Source of the DNA: an uncultured Clostridia bacterium
GTDB lineage: Bacteria; Bacillota; Clostridia; TANB77; CAG-508
Direction of reading: 5' to 3'
NCBI GenBank assembly: GCA_948528155.1
Contig: CAOSZT010000017.1
Span: forward strand, 1-12,181
Length of the DNA stretch: 12,181 nt
Part shown: positions 6,955 to 12,181 of the stretch, piece by piece
Layout of the letters: each line of letters opens with the position of its first letter
Position numbering within the stretch: the first letter of the stretch is position 1
Made by a program: the position numbers and the translations under genes
Notes under the pieces: generated by a model
What the model saw: only the letters and a program-made list of their open reading frames with translations
Database searches by the model: none
Told to the model about the DNA's origin: nothing

Positions 6955-8232
6955 ATGAAATTATCAAAAACAGGTATGGGTACAACAAAATTAAATAATA
7001 TAGACGAAATGTATCCAGGACAAAGTATATTATTACAGACAGGACAGTTAGTTCAATATGGAGCAGGGCTTTTTGCTTATAATACTATACCTTTATTGGT
7101 TAAGAGAAATATAGAGAAGATTATAGTTGATACTTTAAATAAATATGATTGTATAGAGTGTTTACTTCCAAGTTTGCAACCAGATACAATTTGGAAGAAT
7201 TCTGGAAGATATGATCACTATGTAAATGATGGAACAATGCTTATAACTGAATCTAATAAGGGGATTTTTTGTCTAGCACCAACTGGAGAAGAGGCAGTTC
7301 TTGAATTTGCAAGAGAAAAGTTAAAATCTTATAAAAATCTGCCAGCAACATATTATCAAATTAGTGAGAAGTATAGAAATGAAATAAGGACAAGGGGATA
7401 TTTGCTTAGAGGAAAAGCTTTTTCAATGCTTGATGCATATAGTTTTGATGTTGATGTGGAATCTATGGAGAGTTCTTATGAAAATGTAAGAAAAGCATTT
7501 TTAGAGATATTTGAAAAAATAGGATTACCAGTTATTCCAGTAGTTGCAGATAATGGTGCAATGGGTGGAAAGAAATCAGAAGAATTTATGTTGATATCTG
7601 AACAAGGTGAAGATAAAATTCTTTATGACGAAACAACAGGTATTGGATTGAATACAGAGATTTTAGAAAGAGAAGATTATAAAGAATATTTAAAAAATGA
7701 ATATGGAATAGAGGATATTTCTGCTTTAAAAGAAATAAGAACAATGGAATTAGGACATATTTTCCAATTAGGAACAAGATATTCAGAAATGATGAATGGA
7801 AAGTTTATTAATCAAGAGGGAAAAGAGTCTTTATATTATATGGGATGTTATGGAATTGGTGTAAGTAGAACGCTTGCAGCACTTTATGAAAAAAGTGTTA
7901 TTTATGATGAAAAATGGGGATATTGTGGTTTTGTTTTACCAAAATCAATAGCACCATATTCTGTACAGATTGTTCCAAAAATGGATAATGAAGATAAAGT
8001 GGTTTTGGCTAATAAATTGTATGAAATGTTGAAAAAGGAAGATATAAATGTAATTTTAGATGATAGAGAAAATGTTACTATTGGAGCTAAAATTAAAGAT
8101 TGTAAAATTCTTGGTACTCCTTATTTGGTGGTTTTAGGTGATAAACAAGAAGGAGATATGATTGAACTTGAAAATATGCAAACAGGAGAAAATGAGAATA
8201 TTAGTATTGATAATTTGATAAAGATGTTATAG
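6955..8232 (+). CDS. proS: Prolyl-tRNA synthetase, short form lacking the inserted editing domain
   Basis: Class II synthetase that charges tRNA(Pro). The motif 2 region is at about 140-165 (YRNEIRTRGYLLRGKAFS, then DAYSFD), with LAPTGEE at 107-113, GAMGG at 201-205, ELGHIFQLGTRYS at 265-277 and motif 3 GIGVSR at 300-305. The anticodon-binding domain runs from about 334 to 425. Most Firmicute bacterial-type enzymes are near 565 aa and carry an INS editing domain of about 180 residues between motifs 2 and 3. Here only about 40 residues (221-262) fill that place. Catalysis should be intact, but cis-editing of Ala-tRNA(Pro) is expected to be absent. The start is supported by AAGGA at 8-12 bp. 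A second ProRS elsewhere in the genome is possible. Confidence 0.93.
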   Translation: MKLSKTGMGTTKLNNIDEMYPGQSILLQTGQLVQYGAGLFAYNTIPLLVKRNIEKIIVDTLNKYDCIECLLPSLQPDTIWKNSGRYDHYVNDGTMLITESNKGIFCLAPTGEEAVLEFAREKLKSYKNLPATYYQISEKYRNEIRTRGYLLRGKAFSMLDAYSFDVDVESMESSYENVRKAFLEIFEKIGLPVIPVVADNGAMGGKKSEEFMLISEQGEDKILYDETTGIGLNTEILEREDYKEYLKNEYGIEDISALKEIRTMELGHIFQLGTRYSEMMNGKFINQEGKESLYYMGCYGIGVSRTLAALYEKSVIYDEKWGYCGFVLPKSIAPYSVQIVPKMDNEDKVVLANKLYEMLKKEDINVILDDRENVTIGAKIKDCKILGTPYLVVLGDKQEGDMIELENMQTGENENISIDNLIKML

Positions 8233-8325
8233 AAACCTGAATTTGGGGACGGAGGAAAAAACAGTTTTTTTTTAAAAAACTGTTTTTTTCCTCTGTCCCC
8301 AAATTCAGGTTTTTCTTCCGTCTCC
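8233..8325. terminator. Long hairpin between proS and asnS with GGGGAC-type repeats
   Basis: Positions 8233-8270 and 8274-8312 form a stem of about 38 bp with a 3-base loop, broken only by one G-U/A-C type mismatch and one single-base indel in the A-run. The inner stem ACAGTTTTTT/AAAAAACTGT is followed by a T-run. It begins directly after the proS stop codon and lies 22 bp from the asnS stop, so it is well placed as a bidirectional terminator. The module TTTTTCCTCTGTCCCC (8285-8300) recurs directly at 8310-8325 with 13 of 16 matches and inverted at 8245-8260, which is more than a terminator needs. Confidence 0.7.
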
Positions 8326-8334
8326 ACATCCAAG

Positions 8335-9726
8335 TTAGAATTCGCAGTTTTTAGGTGTTCTAGGGAAAGGAATAACATCACGTATATTTTGCATACCTGT
8401 TAAATACATTATTGCTCTTTCAAATCCTAAACCAAATCCAGAGTGGACACAACTACCATATTTTCTTAAATCTAAATACCACTCATAATTTTTAATAGGC
8501 ATATTTAATTCTTTCATTCTATTAAGTAATTTGTCATAATTTTCTTCTCTTTGGCTACCACCAATAATTTCACCAATACCAGGAGCTAAAAGGTCAGTTG
8601 CTGCAACAGTTTTTCCATCTGGATTTTGTTTCATATAAAATGCTTTTATCTCAGCTGGATAGTCTGTTACAAAAACAGGTTTTTTAAATATTTGTTCACA
8701 TAAGAATCTTTCATGTTCTGTTTGTAAATCAATCCCCCAACTAACTTTATATTCAAATTTTTTATTGTGTTTTTCTAATTCTGATATTGCATCTGTATAT
8801 GAAATTCTTGCAAATTCTGAATTTATAACATTATTTATTCTATCTAATAAAGATGTATCAATAAAATTATTAAAAAATTCCATTTCTTCAGGACAATTAT
8901 CTAAAACATATTTAAAAATAAATTTAATCATATCTTCAGCCAAATCCATATCATCATTTAAATCTGCAAAACAAATTTCAGGCTCTACCATCCAAAATTC
9001 TGCTGCATGTTTTACAGTGTTAGAGTTTTCTGCTCTAAATGTAGGTCCAAATGTATATATGTTTCTAAAAGCCTCTGCAAATGTTTCTCCATTTAGTTGA
9101 CCACTTACTGTTAAATGTGCTGATTTGCCAAAGAAATCTTTTGCAAAGTCAATTTGATTATTGTCTGTTTTTGGGATTTTCTCTAAATCAAATGAGTTTA
9201 CATTGAACATTTCTCCAGCACCTTCTGCGTCGCTTCCTGTTATTATTGGTGTATTTACATATACAAAACCTTTTTCTTGGAAAAATTTGTGAATTGCAAA
9301 TGCTAATACACTTCTAACTCTAAATACAGCATTAAAGGTATTTGCTCTTGGACGTAGATGTGCTATTGTTCTTAAGTATTCAAATGAGTGCTTTTTCTTT
9401 TGAAGCGGATAGCTAGAGTCAGATAAGCTTTCTATTTCGATTTTTGTTGCTTGTATTTCAAAAGGTTGTTTTGCATTTTCAGTTTTTACAAGTAGTCCTG
9501 TTACTTGAATTGATGAACTTATTGTTAGTTTGCATATTTTTTCAAAGTTTTCTAGTTTGTCATTAAATACTATTTGTATGTTTTTAAAGAATGTTCCGTC
9601 ATTTATTTCTATAAATCCAAAGTTTTTTGAGTCTCTTACTGTTCGTACCCATCCATTTAGTGTTATTTCTTTTTCTATATAGTTTTGTGTGTTTCTATAT
9701 AAATCTTTTATGTTTAGTTTTTCCAT
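8335..9726 (-). CDS. asnS: Asparaginyl-tRNA synthetase
   Basis: Class IIb synthetase that charges tRNA(Asn) directly. The 463-aa length is normal. The N-terminal OB-fold anticodon domain spans about residues 20-100 (GWVRTVRDSKNFGFIEINDG). The catalytic domain carries HLRPRA (123-128), motif 2 FRAENSNT (230-237) with the following FWMVEPE, LLAPGIGEIIGGSQREE (379-395), and motif 3 GFGLGFER (430-437), ending PFPRTPKNCEF. These features separate AsnRS from AspRS and LysRS. The ATG is preceded by AAGGAGG. It has its own promoter (9757-9785) with a leader of about 25 nt, too short for a T-box, and converges on proS over a long hairpin. Its presence means Asn-tRNA(Asn) does not depend on GatCAB. Confidence 0.97.
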   Translation of the reverse strand: MEKLNIKDLYRNTQNYIEKEITLNGWVRTVRDSKNFGFIEINDGTFFKNIQIVFNDKLENFEKICKLTISSSIQVTGLLVKTENAKQPFEIQATKIEIESLSDSSYPLQKKKHSFEYLRTIAHLRPRANTFNAVFRVRSVLAFAIHKFFQEKGFVYVNTPIITGSDAEGAGEMFNVNSFDLEKIPKTDNNQIDFAKDFFGKSAHLTVSGQLNGETFAEAFRNIYTFGPTFRAENSNTVKHAAEFWMVEPEICFADLNDDMDLAEDMIKFIFKYVLDNCPEEMEFFNNFIDTSLLDRINNVINSEFARISYTDAISELEKHNKKFEYKVSWGIDLQTEHERFLCEQIFKKPVFVTDYPAEIKAFYMKQNPDGKTVAATDLLAPGIGEIIGGSQREENYDKLLNRMKELNMPIKNYEWYLDLRKYGSCVHSGFGLGFERAIMYLTGMQNIRDVIPFPRTPKNCEF

Positions 9727-9756
9727 TATTTACCTCCTTATGAATATTATGGGGAA

Positions 9757-9785
9757 ATTATATATCATTATACATAAAAGTTCAA
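9757..9785 (-). promoter_or_regulatory. Sigma-A promoter of asnS
   Basis: On the minus strand TTGAAC (9785-9780), 17 bp and a perfect TATAAT (9762-9757), about 30 bp upstream of the asnS ATG. Confidence 0.8.
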
Positions 9786-9851
9786 GTGGGTATTTTTTAT
9801 ATTTTAAAAATCTACTAAAATATTATATAGTAAACAAAATGTAAATATGTC

Positions 9852-9880
9852 TTGAGATATTATGTAAAATATGATAAAAT
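9852..9880 (+). promoter_or_regulatory. Sigma-A promoter of the 72-aa membrane protein
   Basis: TTGAGA (9852-9857), 17 bp and TAAAAT (9875-9880), with TG one base before the -10. The resulting leader is about 95 nt. It contains AAGGAAGGTAT (9924-9934), which is also found upstream of proS, and a seven-codon TTG frame ending in TAA (9922-9945) that I do not consider proven. Confidence 0.65.
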
Positions 9881-9982
9881 ATTATTGAATTCAAAAATGA
9901 ATTTTGTTAGAAGGTGTTAGTTTGAAGGAAGGTATAAAAAAATAAGTAACTAATATTTTTTCAAATATAGAAAGGAATAGAT

Positions 9983-10201
9983 ATGAGAGAAGAAGACAAC
10001 AAAGAGGTAATGCAGCAAATTGATGCATTAAATTCAAAAGTACAAATAATAATGTGGTTTATTATACCAATAACAATAGCTCTGTTAATAATAATGTATA
10101 GCTGTATTAATACATATAGAATACAGAAAAAAATGGAGCAAGAAAAACCTTATACACAAATTTATGAGAGTGGTAGTAATGATGATTATGAAATTTACTA
10201 G
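9983..10201 (+). CDS. Small single-pass membrane protein, function unknown
   Basis: Encodes 72 aa. Residues 1-20 are charged and probably helical (MREEDNKEVMQQIDALNSKV). One strongly hydrophobic segment spans about 21-43 (IIMWFIIPITIALLIIMYSC) and is followed by basic YRIQKKM. The tail is acidic and rich in Tyr. Its composition suggests an anchored protein with both ends short; no family is recognised. AAAGGA lies before the ATG. The gene has its own promoter and a strong terminator (10261-10300) and is therefore a single transcription unit. An 11-bp inverted repeat (9905-9915 and 10241-10251) brackets it. Confidence 0.68.
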   Translation: MREEDNKEVMQQIDALNSKVQIIMWFIIPITIALLIIMYSCINTYRIQKKMEQEKPYTQIYESGSNDDYEIY

Positions 10202-10260
10202 TGCACAGTGTAATAAATAAAATTTATTTACTTTTACCTTACCTTCTAACAGCTACAAAG

Positions 10261-10303
10261 CAAAAGGTCATTATAAGTCATTACTTATGGTGACTTTTTG
10301 TTT
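10261..10303 (+). terminator. Rho-independent terminator of the 72-aa gene
   Basis: CAAAAGGTCATTATAAGT (10261-10278) and ACTTATGGTGACTTTTTG (10283-10300) pair fully over 18 bp in RNA, with three G-U pairs, around a CATT loop. TTTTAT follows. Confidence 0.8.
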
Positions 10304-10342
10304 TATAAAATTAATAGTATTAAAGTTTTTTTATTATTTAAT

Positions 10343-10371
10343 TTGACTAAATATATGATAAAATATATAAT
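10343..10371 (+). promoter_or_regulatory. Sigma-A promoter of the 62-aa gene
   Basis: TTGACT (10343-10348), 17 bp and a perfect TATAAT (10366-10371). The start codon at 10391 is 20 bp beyond the -10, leaving a very short leader with GAGGAA as the ribosome binding site. This decides for the ATG at 10391 over the upstream in-frame TTG at 10298, which lies inside the preceding terminator. Confidence 0.82.
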
Positions 10372-10390
10372 TGTACACAGAGGAAATAGT

Positions 10391-10579
10391 ATGAGTAAAA
10401 AAATAGAAACAGGTTTGATTGTAGTAAAAGATGATTTATTTACAAAGATGAGGAGAAGTATTTTTTCTGTATTTTTTAAAAAGGAAAATAGATTATTGCA
10501 AATGGTGTATGATATTGAGAAACCAAAAAATAGAATTACAGATAAAATAATAGTTCCAAAAGAAATAAAAAGGTATTAA
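10391..10579 (+). CDS. Small basic 62-aa protein sharing motifs with the 54-aa and 144-aa proteins
   Basis: No named family is recognised. Residues 9-32 run LIVVKDDLFTKMRRSIFSVF followed by FKKE, a basic amphipathic segment close to the tail of the 144-aa protein at 3978-4412 (LIVV, LFTK, basic helix). Residues 44-57 carry KPKN and IIVPK, matching the end of the 54-aa protein at 5953-6117 (KPKNMVVPK). It therefore looks like the two short motifs joined in one polypeptide. There is no signal peptide; membrane association through the amphipathic helix is possible. A strong promoter lies just upstream, and a compact terminator hairpin overlaps the stop codon, so it is expressed alone. Confidence 0.75.
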   Translation: MSKKIETGLIVVKDDLFTKMRRSIFSVFFKKENRLLQMVYDIEKPKNRITDKIIVPKEIKRY

Positions 10580-10586
10580 CCTTTTT
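10567..10586. terminator. Bidirectional terminator between the 62-aa gene and the gerQ-like gene
   Basis: AAAAAGGT (10567-10574), loop ATTA and ACCTTTTT (10579-10586) form a perfect 8-bp stem flanked by A and T runs on either side. It overlaps the stop codon of the plus-strand gene and lies 5 bp past the stop of the minus-strand gene. Confidence 0.7.
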
Positions 10587-10590
10587 AAAT

Positions 10591-10902
10591 TTAATAATTA
10601 TACATTCCAGGTCTATAAGGATATTCAGAAATAGATACAAACTTTATAGAATATATATCACAATAAAGTAAGTTTCCACTTTCTATTGATCTTAATAAAA
10701 TGTAACTTACACCAACATCTTCAAGAATACCAGTTCTATCTGTTAAATTAGTTGTACCTATTAGGAATTCAACTCTTATTAATTTTCCAATTTGTTCTCG
10801 TAAAAAAGCTGGAGTATATATGTTGTTAGTTAAGACTTCTGGTGAATTAGAATTAGTGATTACATTTCTTTTATCGTTTGTATCATTTGAATTTGTGTTC
10901 AT
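10591..10902 (-). CDS. GerQ/YwdL-like spore coat protein
   Basis: Encodes 103 aa with a variable, Asn-rich N-terminus (1-30). The domain after about residue 32 runs LREQIGKLIRVEFLIG, GILEDVGVSYILL, then SGNLLYCDIYSIKFVSI. This follows the GerQ pattern of a membrane- or coat-associated beta domain that ends in an ILL...G..Y....YL..V.F motif. In Bacillus, GerQ is a coat protein needed for the cortex hydrolase CwlJ to localise during germination. Here too the gene follows a SleB/CwlJ-type gene by 14 bp, and the context strengthens the call. The AGGAGG is well placed before the ATG. The partner hydrolase is broken, so this gene may have lost its function or its promoter. Similarity was judged by eye. 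Confidence 0.65.
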   Translation of the reverse strand: MNTNSNDTNDKRNVITNSNSPEVLTNNIYTPAFLREQIGKLIRVEFLIGTTNLTDRTGILEDVGVSYILLRSIESGNLLYCDIYSIKFVSISEYPYRPGMYNY

Positions 10903-10916
10903 AAAAACCTCCTAAA

Positions 10917-11291
10917 TTAAGTATTAGAGTAAGTAGGTGTTGGCCTGTAAAAACAATGATTTGTAATTCTTGTGTGGAATGATCCAGAGCCATTTGATGG
11001 AAAAGTTTGACTACATGTTGGTCTAAATGGGTTTAAATACCATAAGCATTCACCAGCTTCTGCTAGTTTGTTTCCTGAAAGTGCCCAATCAGCAATATAA
11101 TAGTGTTCTTCTGTTGGTGTCATATTGTATATGTTTTGAGGATTATATTGATTTCTTATTGTTTCTCTTGCACAGTCAAATTGCCCTTCTTGAAATAATA
11201 TGTTTCGTATGTTTCCACCTTGTGATACTCTTGAGTATTCTCCAACTGGAACATTTACTCTGTTCATTATAACAGATGCAACTGCTCCACC
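10917..11291 (-). pseudogene. SleB/CwlJ-type spore cortex hydrolase, 5' end missing
   Basis: From about 11291 downward the frame encodes a clear C-terminal hydrolase_2 domain: AVASVIMNRVNVP, ILFQEGQFDC, NPQNIYNMTPTEEHYYIADW, ALSGNKLAEAGECLWYLNPF, then FHTRITNHCFY. Such proteins, usually about 150 aa, begin with a segment of about 20-30 residues containing the catalytic glutamate (an EA.GE-type motif). Here that segment is absent. Upstream of GGAVASV the frame is replaced by hydrophobic nonsense that is antisense to a plus-strand HTH fragment. The first internal ATG would start at IMNR and leave no active site. It is therefore probably inactive, cut by a rearrangement near 11290-11312. The gerQ-like gene follows. 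Confidence 0.72.
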
Positions 11292-11312
11292 CGAAAACAG
11301 ACGAATAATATT

Positions 11313-11576
11313 ATGGAAACAGAAAATATTATAGAAAATGTAAATAAAGGTGATATAATAGACGGTCAAGCTGTTGCTAAAGTATTTGAAAAAATTAAAA
11401 ATAAAGGTATTTTAGATAAACCAATTGAAATGAATTTAAAAACAGATAAAACACAGAATTTATCAAAAATGCAAGTAAATGATTATATAGACCAATTTGT
11501 TTATTATAGAAATTTAAGAGGATATTCTCAAGAGGAAATTGGAAGGGTAATAGGAGTTTCTGGAAAATATTACTAA
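11313..11576 (+). pseudogene. Truncated helix-turn-helix protein fragment
   Basis: The frame gives 87 aa. Residues 55-87 contain VNDYIDQFVYYRNLRGYSQEEIGRVIGVSGKYY, split here as QFVYYRNLRGYSQEE (61-75) and IGRVIGVSGKYY (76-87). This matches helices 1-3 of an XRE-like domain, but the frame stops exactly where the remaining helices should follow. None of the three forward frames after 11576 restores them. No convincing ribosome binding site precedes the ATG at 11313, which sits at the break in the neighbouring hydrolase gene. I read it as a remnant with both ends damaged rather than a working regulator. The N-terminal 50 residues match nothing I recognise. Confidence 0.55.
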
Positions 11577-11598
11577 CAGAAATATTTTTGTTCTATTT

Positions 11599-11626
11599 TT
11601 GATTATTCTAAAAAAGTAATTAAAAT
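11599..11626 (+). promoter_or_regulatory. Candidate promoter and operator region of the XRE regulator
   Basis: TTGATT (11599-11604), 16 bp and TAAAAT (11621-11626) fit a promoter. A palindrome CTAATTAG at 11642-11649, flanked by GTT and AAC, lies between the -10 and the ribosome binding site GAGGT. It could be an operator for autoregulation, common in this family, but the match is short and AT-rich. Confidence 0.4.
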
Positions 11627-11667
11627 AATATTATATAGTTACTAATTAGAACAAATGAGGTAATGTT

Positions 11668-12021
11668 ATGGATAATAATATAGGTAAAAGAATTTTAGAA
11701 ATGAGAGCTAGAAGAAATTTAACACAAGAAGAACTTGCTGAAAAAGTAGGTAGTGTTGCAAGCTATATCTCAAATATTGAAAGAAAAAATAAATGTCCAT
11801 CTTTGGCGTTATTAAGAAAAATAGTAAAAGAACTAGATACATCTTATGATTATTTATTAATAGATGATTTTGAAATGGATAAAAAATTAGAAATTAAGTA
11901 TAAAGATATGTTTAAGGAAATAAAAAAATTAGATAATAAAACACAAGAAGAATTTTTTAGTGTTGCAGAAAAAATAATAGAAAGTTTTAAAAATATTGAA
12001 AATAATCTTGCTAAACAATAA
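11668..12021 (+). CDS. XRE-family helix-turn-helix transcriptional regulator
   Basis: Encodes 117 aa. The N-terminal HTH_3 domain (about residues 5-63) reads IGKRILEMRARRNLTQEELA, followed by the recognition-helix part EKVGSVASYISNIERKNKCP and then the usual SLALLRKIVKELDTSYDYLL. After residue 70 a charged helical tail (KLEIKYKDMFKEIKKLDNKT) probably mediates dimerisation. Such proteins act as repressors in phages, mobile elements and stress circuits; nothing here says which. GAGGT is 6 bases before the ATG. The region upstream carries the truncated HTH fragment, and a terminator follows at 12085-12110, so the gene appears monocistronic. Confidence 0.88.
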   Translation: MDNNIGKRILEMRARRNLTQEELAEKVGSVASYISNIERKNKCPSLALLRKIVKELDTSYDYLLIDDFEMDKKLEIKYKDMFKEIKKLDNKTQEEFFSVAEKIIESFKNIENNLAKQ

Positions 12022-12084
12022 GCATATATAGAGAAGGAAAATTTTATAAAATAATAAAAATATATATAAAGAGTACAATTTACT

Positions 12085-12112
12085 AAAAAGAGTATATTTG
12101 TATTCTTTTTTT
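12085..12112 (+). terminator. Probable terminator of the XRE regulator gene
   Basis: AAAAAGAGTA (12085-12094) and TATTCTTTTT (12101-12110) pair over 10 bp with one G-U around a TATTTG loop, followed by TT. AATTTAC (12077-12083) and GTAAATT (12121-12127) could extend the stem. The rest of 12022-12181 is very AT-rich; I see no gene in it. Confidence 0.6.
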
Positions 12113-12181
12113 ATGATATTGTAAATTATCTTTTTAAAGTTAAAGTCAAATTTTATCATAGTATTTCTAATATAAAAAAAT

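Noticed and set aside
10214..10230. Perfect 8-bp inverted repeat TAAATAAA-A-TTTATTTA
   Set aside because: It is composed only of A and T in very AT-rich DNA, has a one-base loop and no T-run, so chance is sufficient.
10298..10390. N-terminal extension of the 62-aa protein from a TTG at 10298
   Set aside because: This start lies in the preceding terminator and before the consensus promoter at 10343-10371. The ATG at 10391 has a good ribosome binding site.
11292..11369. N-terminal 26 residues of the minus-strand frame that continues into the SleB/CwlJ domain
   Set aside because: They are hydrophobic nonsense antisense to the HTH fragment, begin at a TTG without a ribosome binding site and do not resemble the family's N-terminus.
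11929..12159. 76-codon minus-strand frame at the right edge
   Set aside because: It is a Phe/Tyr/Lys-rich translation of AT-rich DNA overlapping the end of the XRE gene and its terminator, without a ribosome binding site.
1..12181. CRISPR arrays, tRNA, rRNA and complete insertion sequences
   Set aside because: I looked for regularly spaced repeats, tRNA cloverleaf segments and transposase motifs and saw none. The only repeats are the hairpins and the degenerate units described.

Overview
The window is AT-rich and has strong AGGAGG-type ribosome binding sites, very short intergenic regions and consensus sigma-A promoters. It carries a GatCAB amidotransferase locus and remnants of spore germination genes (a GerQ-like protein and a SleB/CwlJ-type hydrolase). 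Together these suggest a low-GC, spore-forming or recently spore-forming Firmicute, most likely a gut-type Clostridia member. That placement is inference; no rRNA or other taxonomic marker is present.

Layout. Positions 1-134 hold degenerate tandem repeats and the leader of gatA. gatA and gatB (135-3052) overlap by one base and end in a 60-bp near-perfect palindrome. A minus-strand block follows: a small two-helix membrane protein (3131-3382), ribosomal protein S20 (3554-3820), and a three-gene operon of unrecognised proteins transcribed from 6117 down to 3978 (54 aa, 489 aa, 144 aa). A divergent promoter pair at 6151-6239 separates this operon from plus-strand scpB and proS (6278-8232). proS converges on minus-strand asnS (8335-9726) across a second long palindrome.

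From 9727 on the region is accessory in character. It holds a 72-aa single-pass membrane protein and a 62-aa basic protein, each with its own promoter and terminator. It also holds a minus-strand GerQ-like gene behind a 5'-truncated SleB/CwlJ hydrolase, a truncated helix-turn-helix fragment on the opposite strand at the break, and an intact XRE-type regulator.

How the genes work together. gatAB, proS, asnS and rpsT serve translation, and scpB serves chromosome segregation. GatCAB and an asparaginyl-tRNA synthetase occur together, so GatCAB is probably needed mainly for Gln-tRNA(Gln). ProRS is short and lacks the usual inserted editing domain.

The most interesting candidate system is the 6117-3978 operon. 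Its 489-aa protein has a Cys-His-Asp arrangement like a transglutaminase/papain fold. It is flanked by two small proteins whose C-terminal motifs both recur in the separate 62-aa protein at 10391-10579, which points to a dispersed and apparently undescribed protein set.
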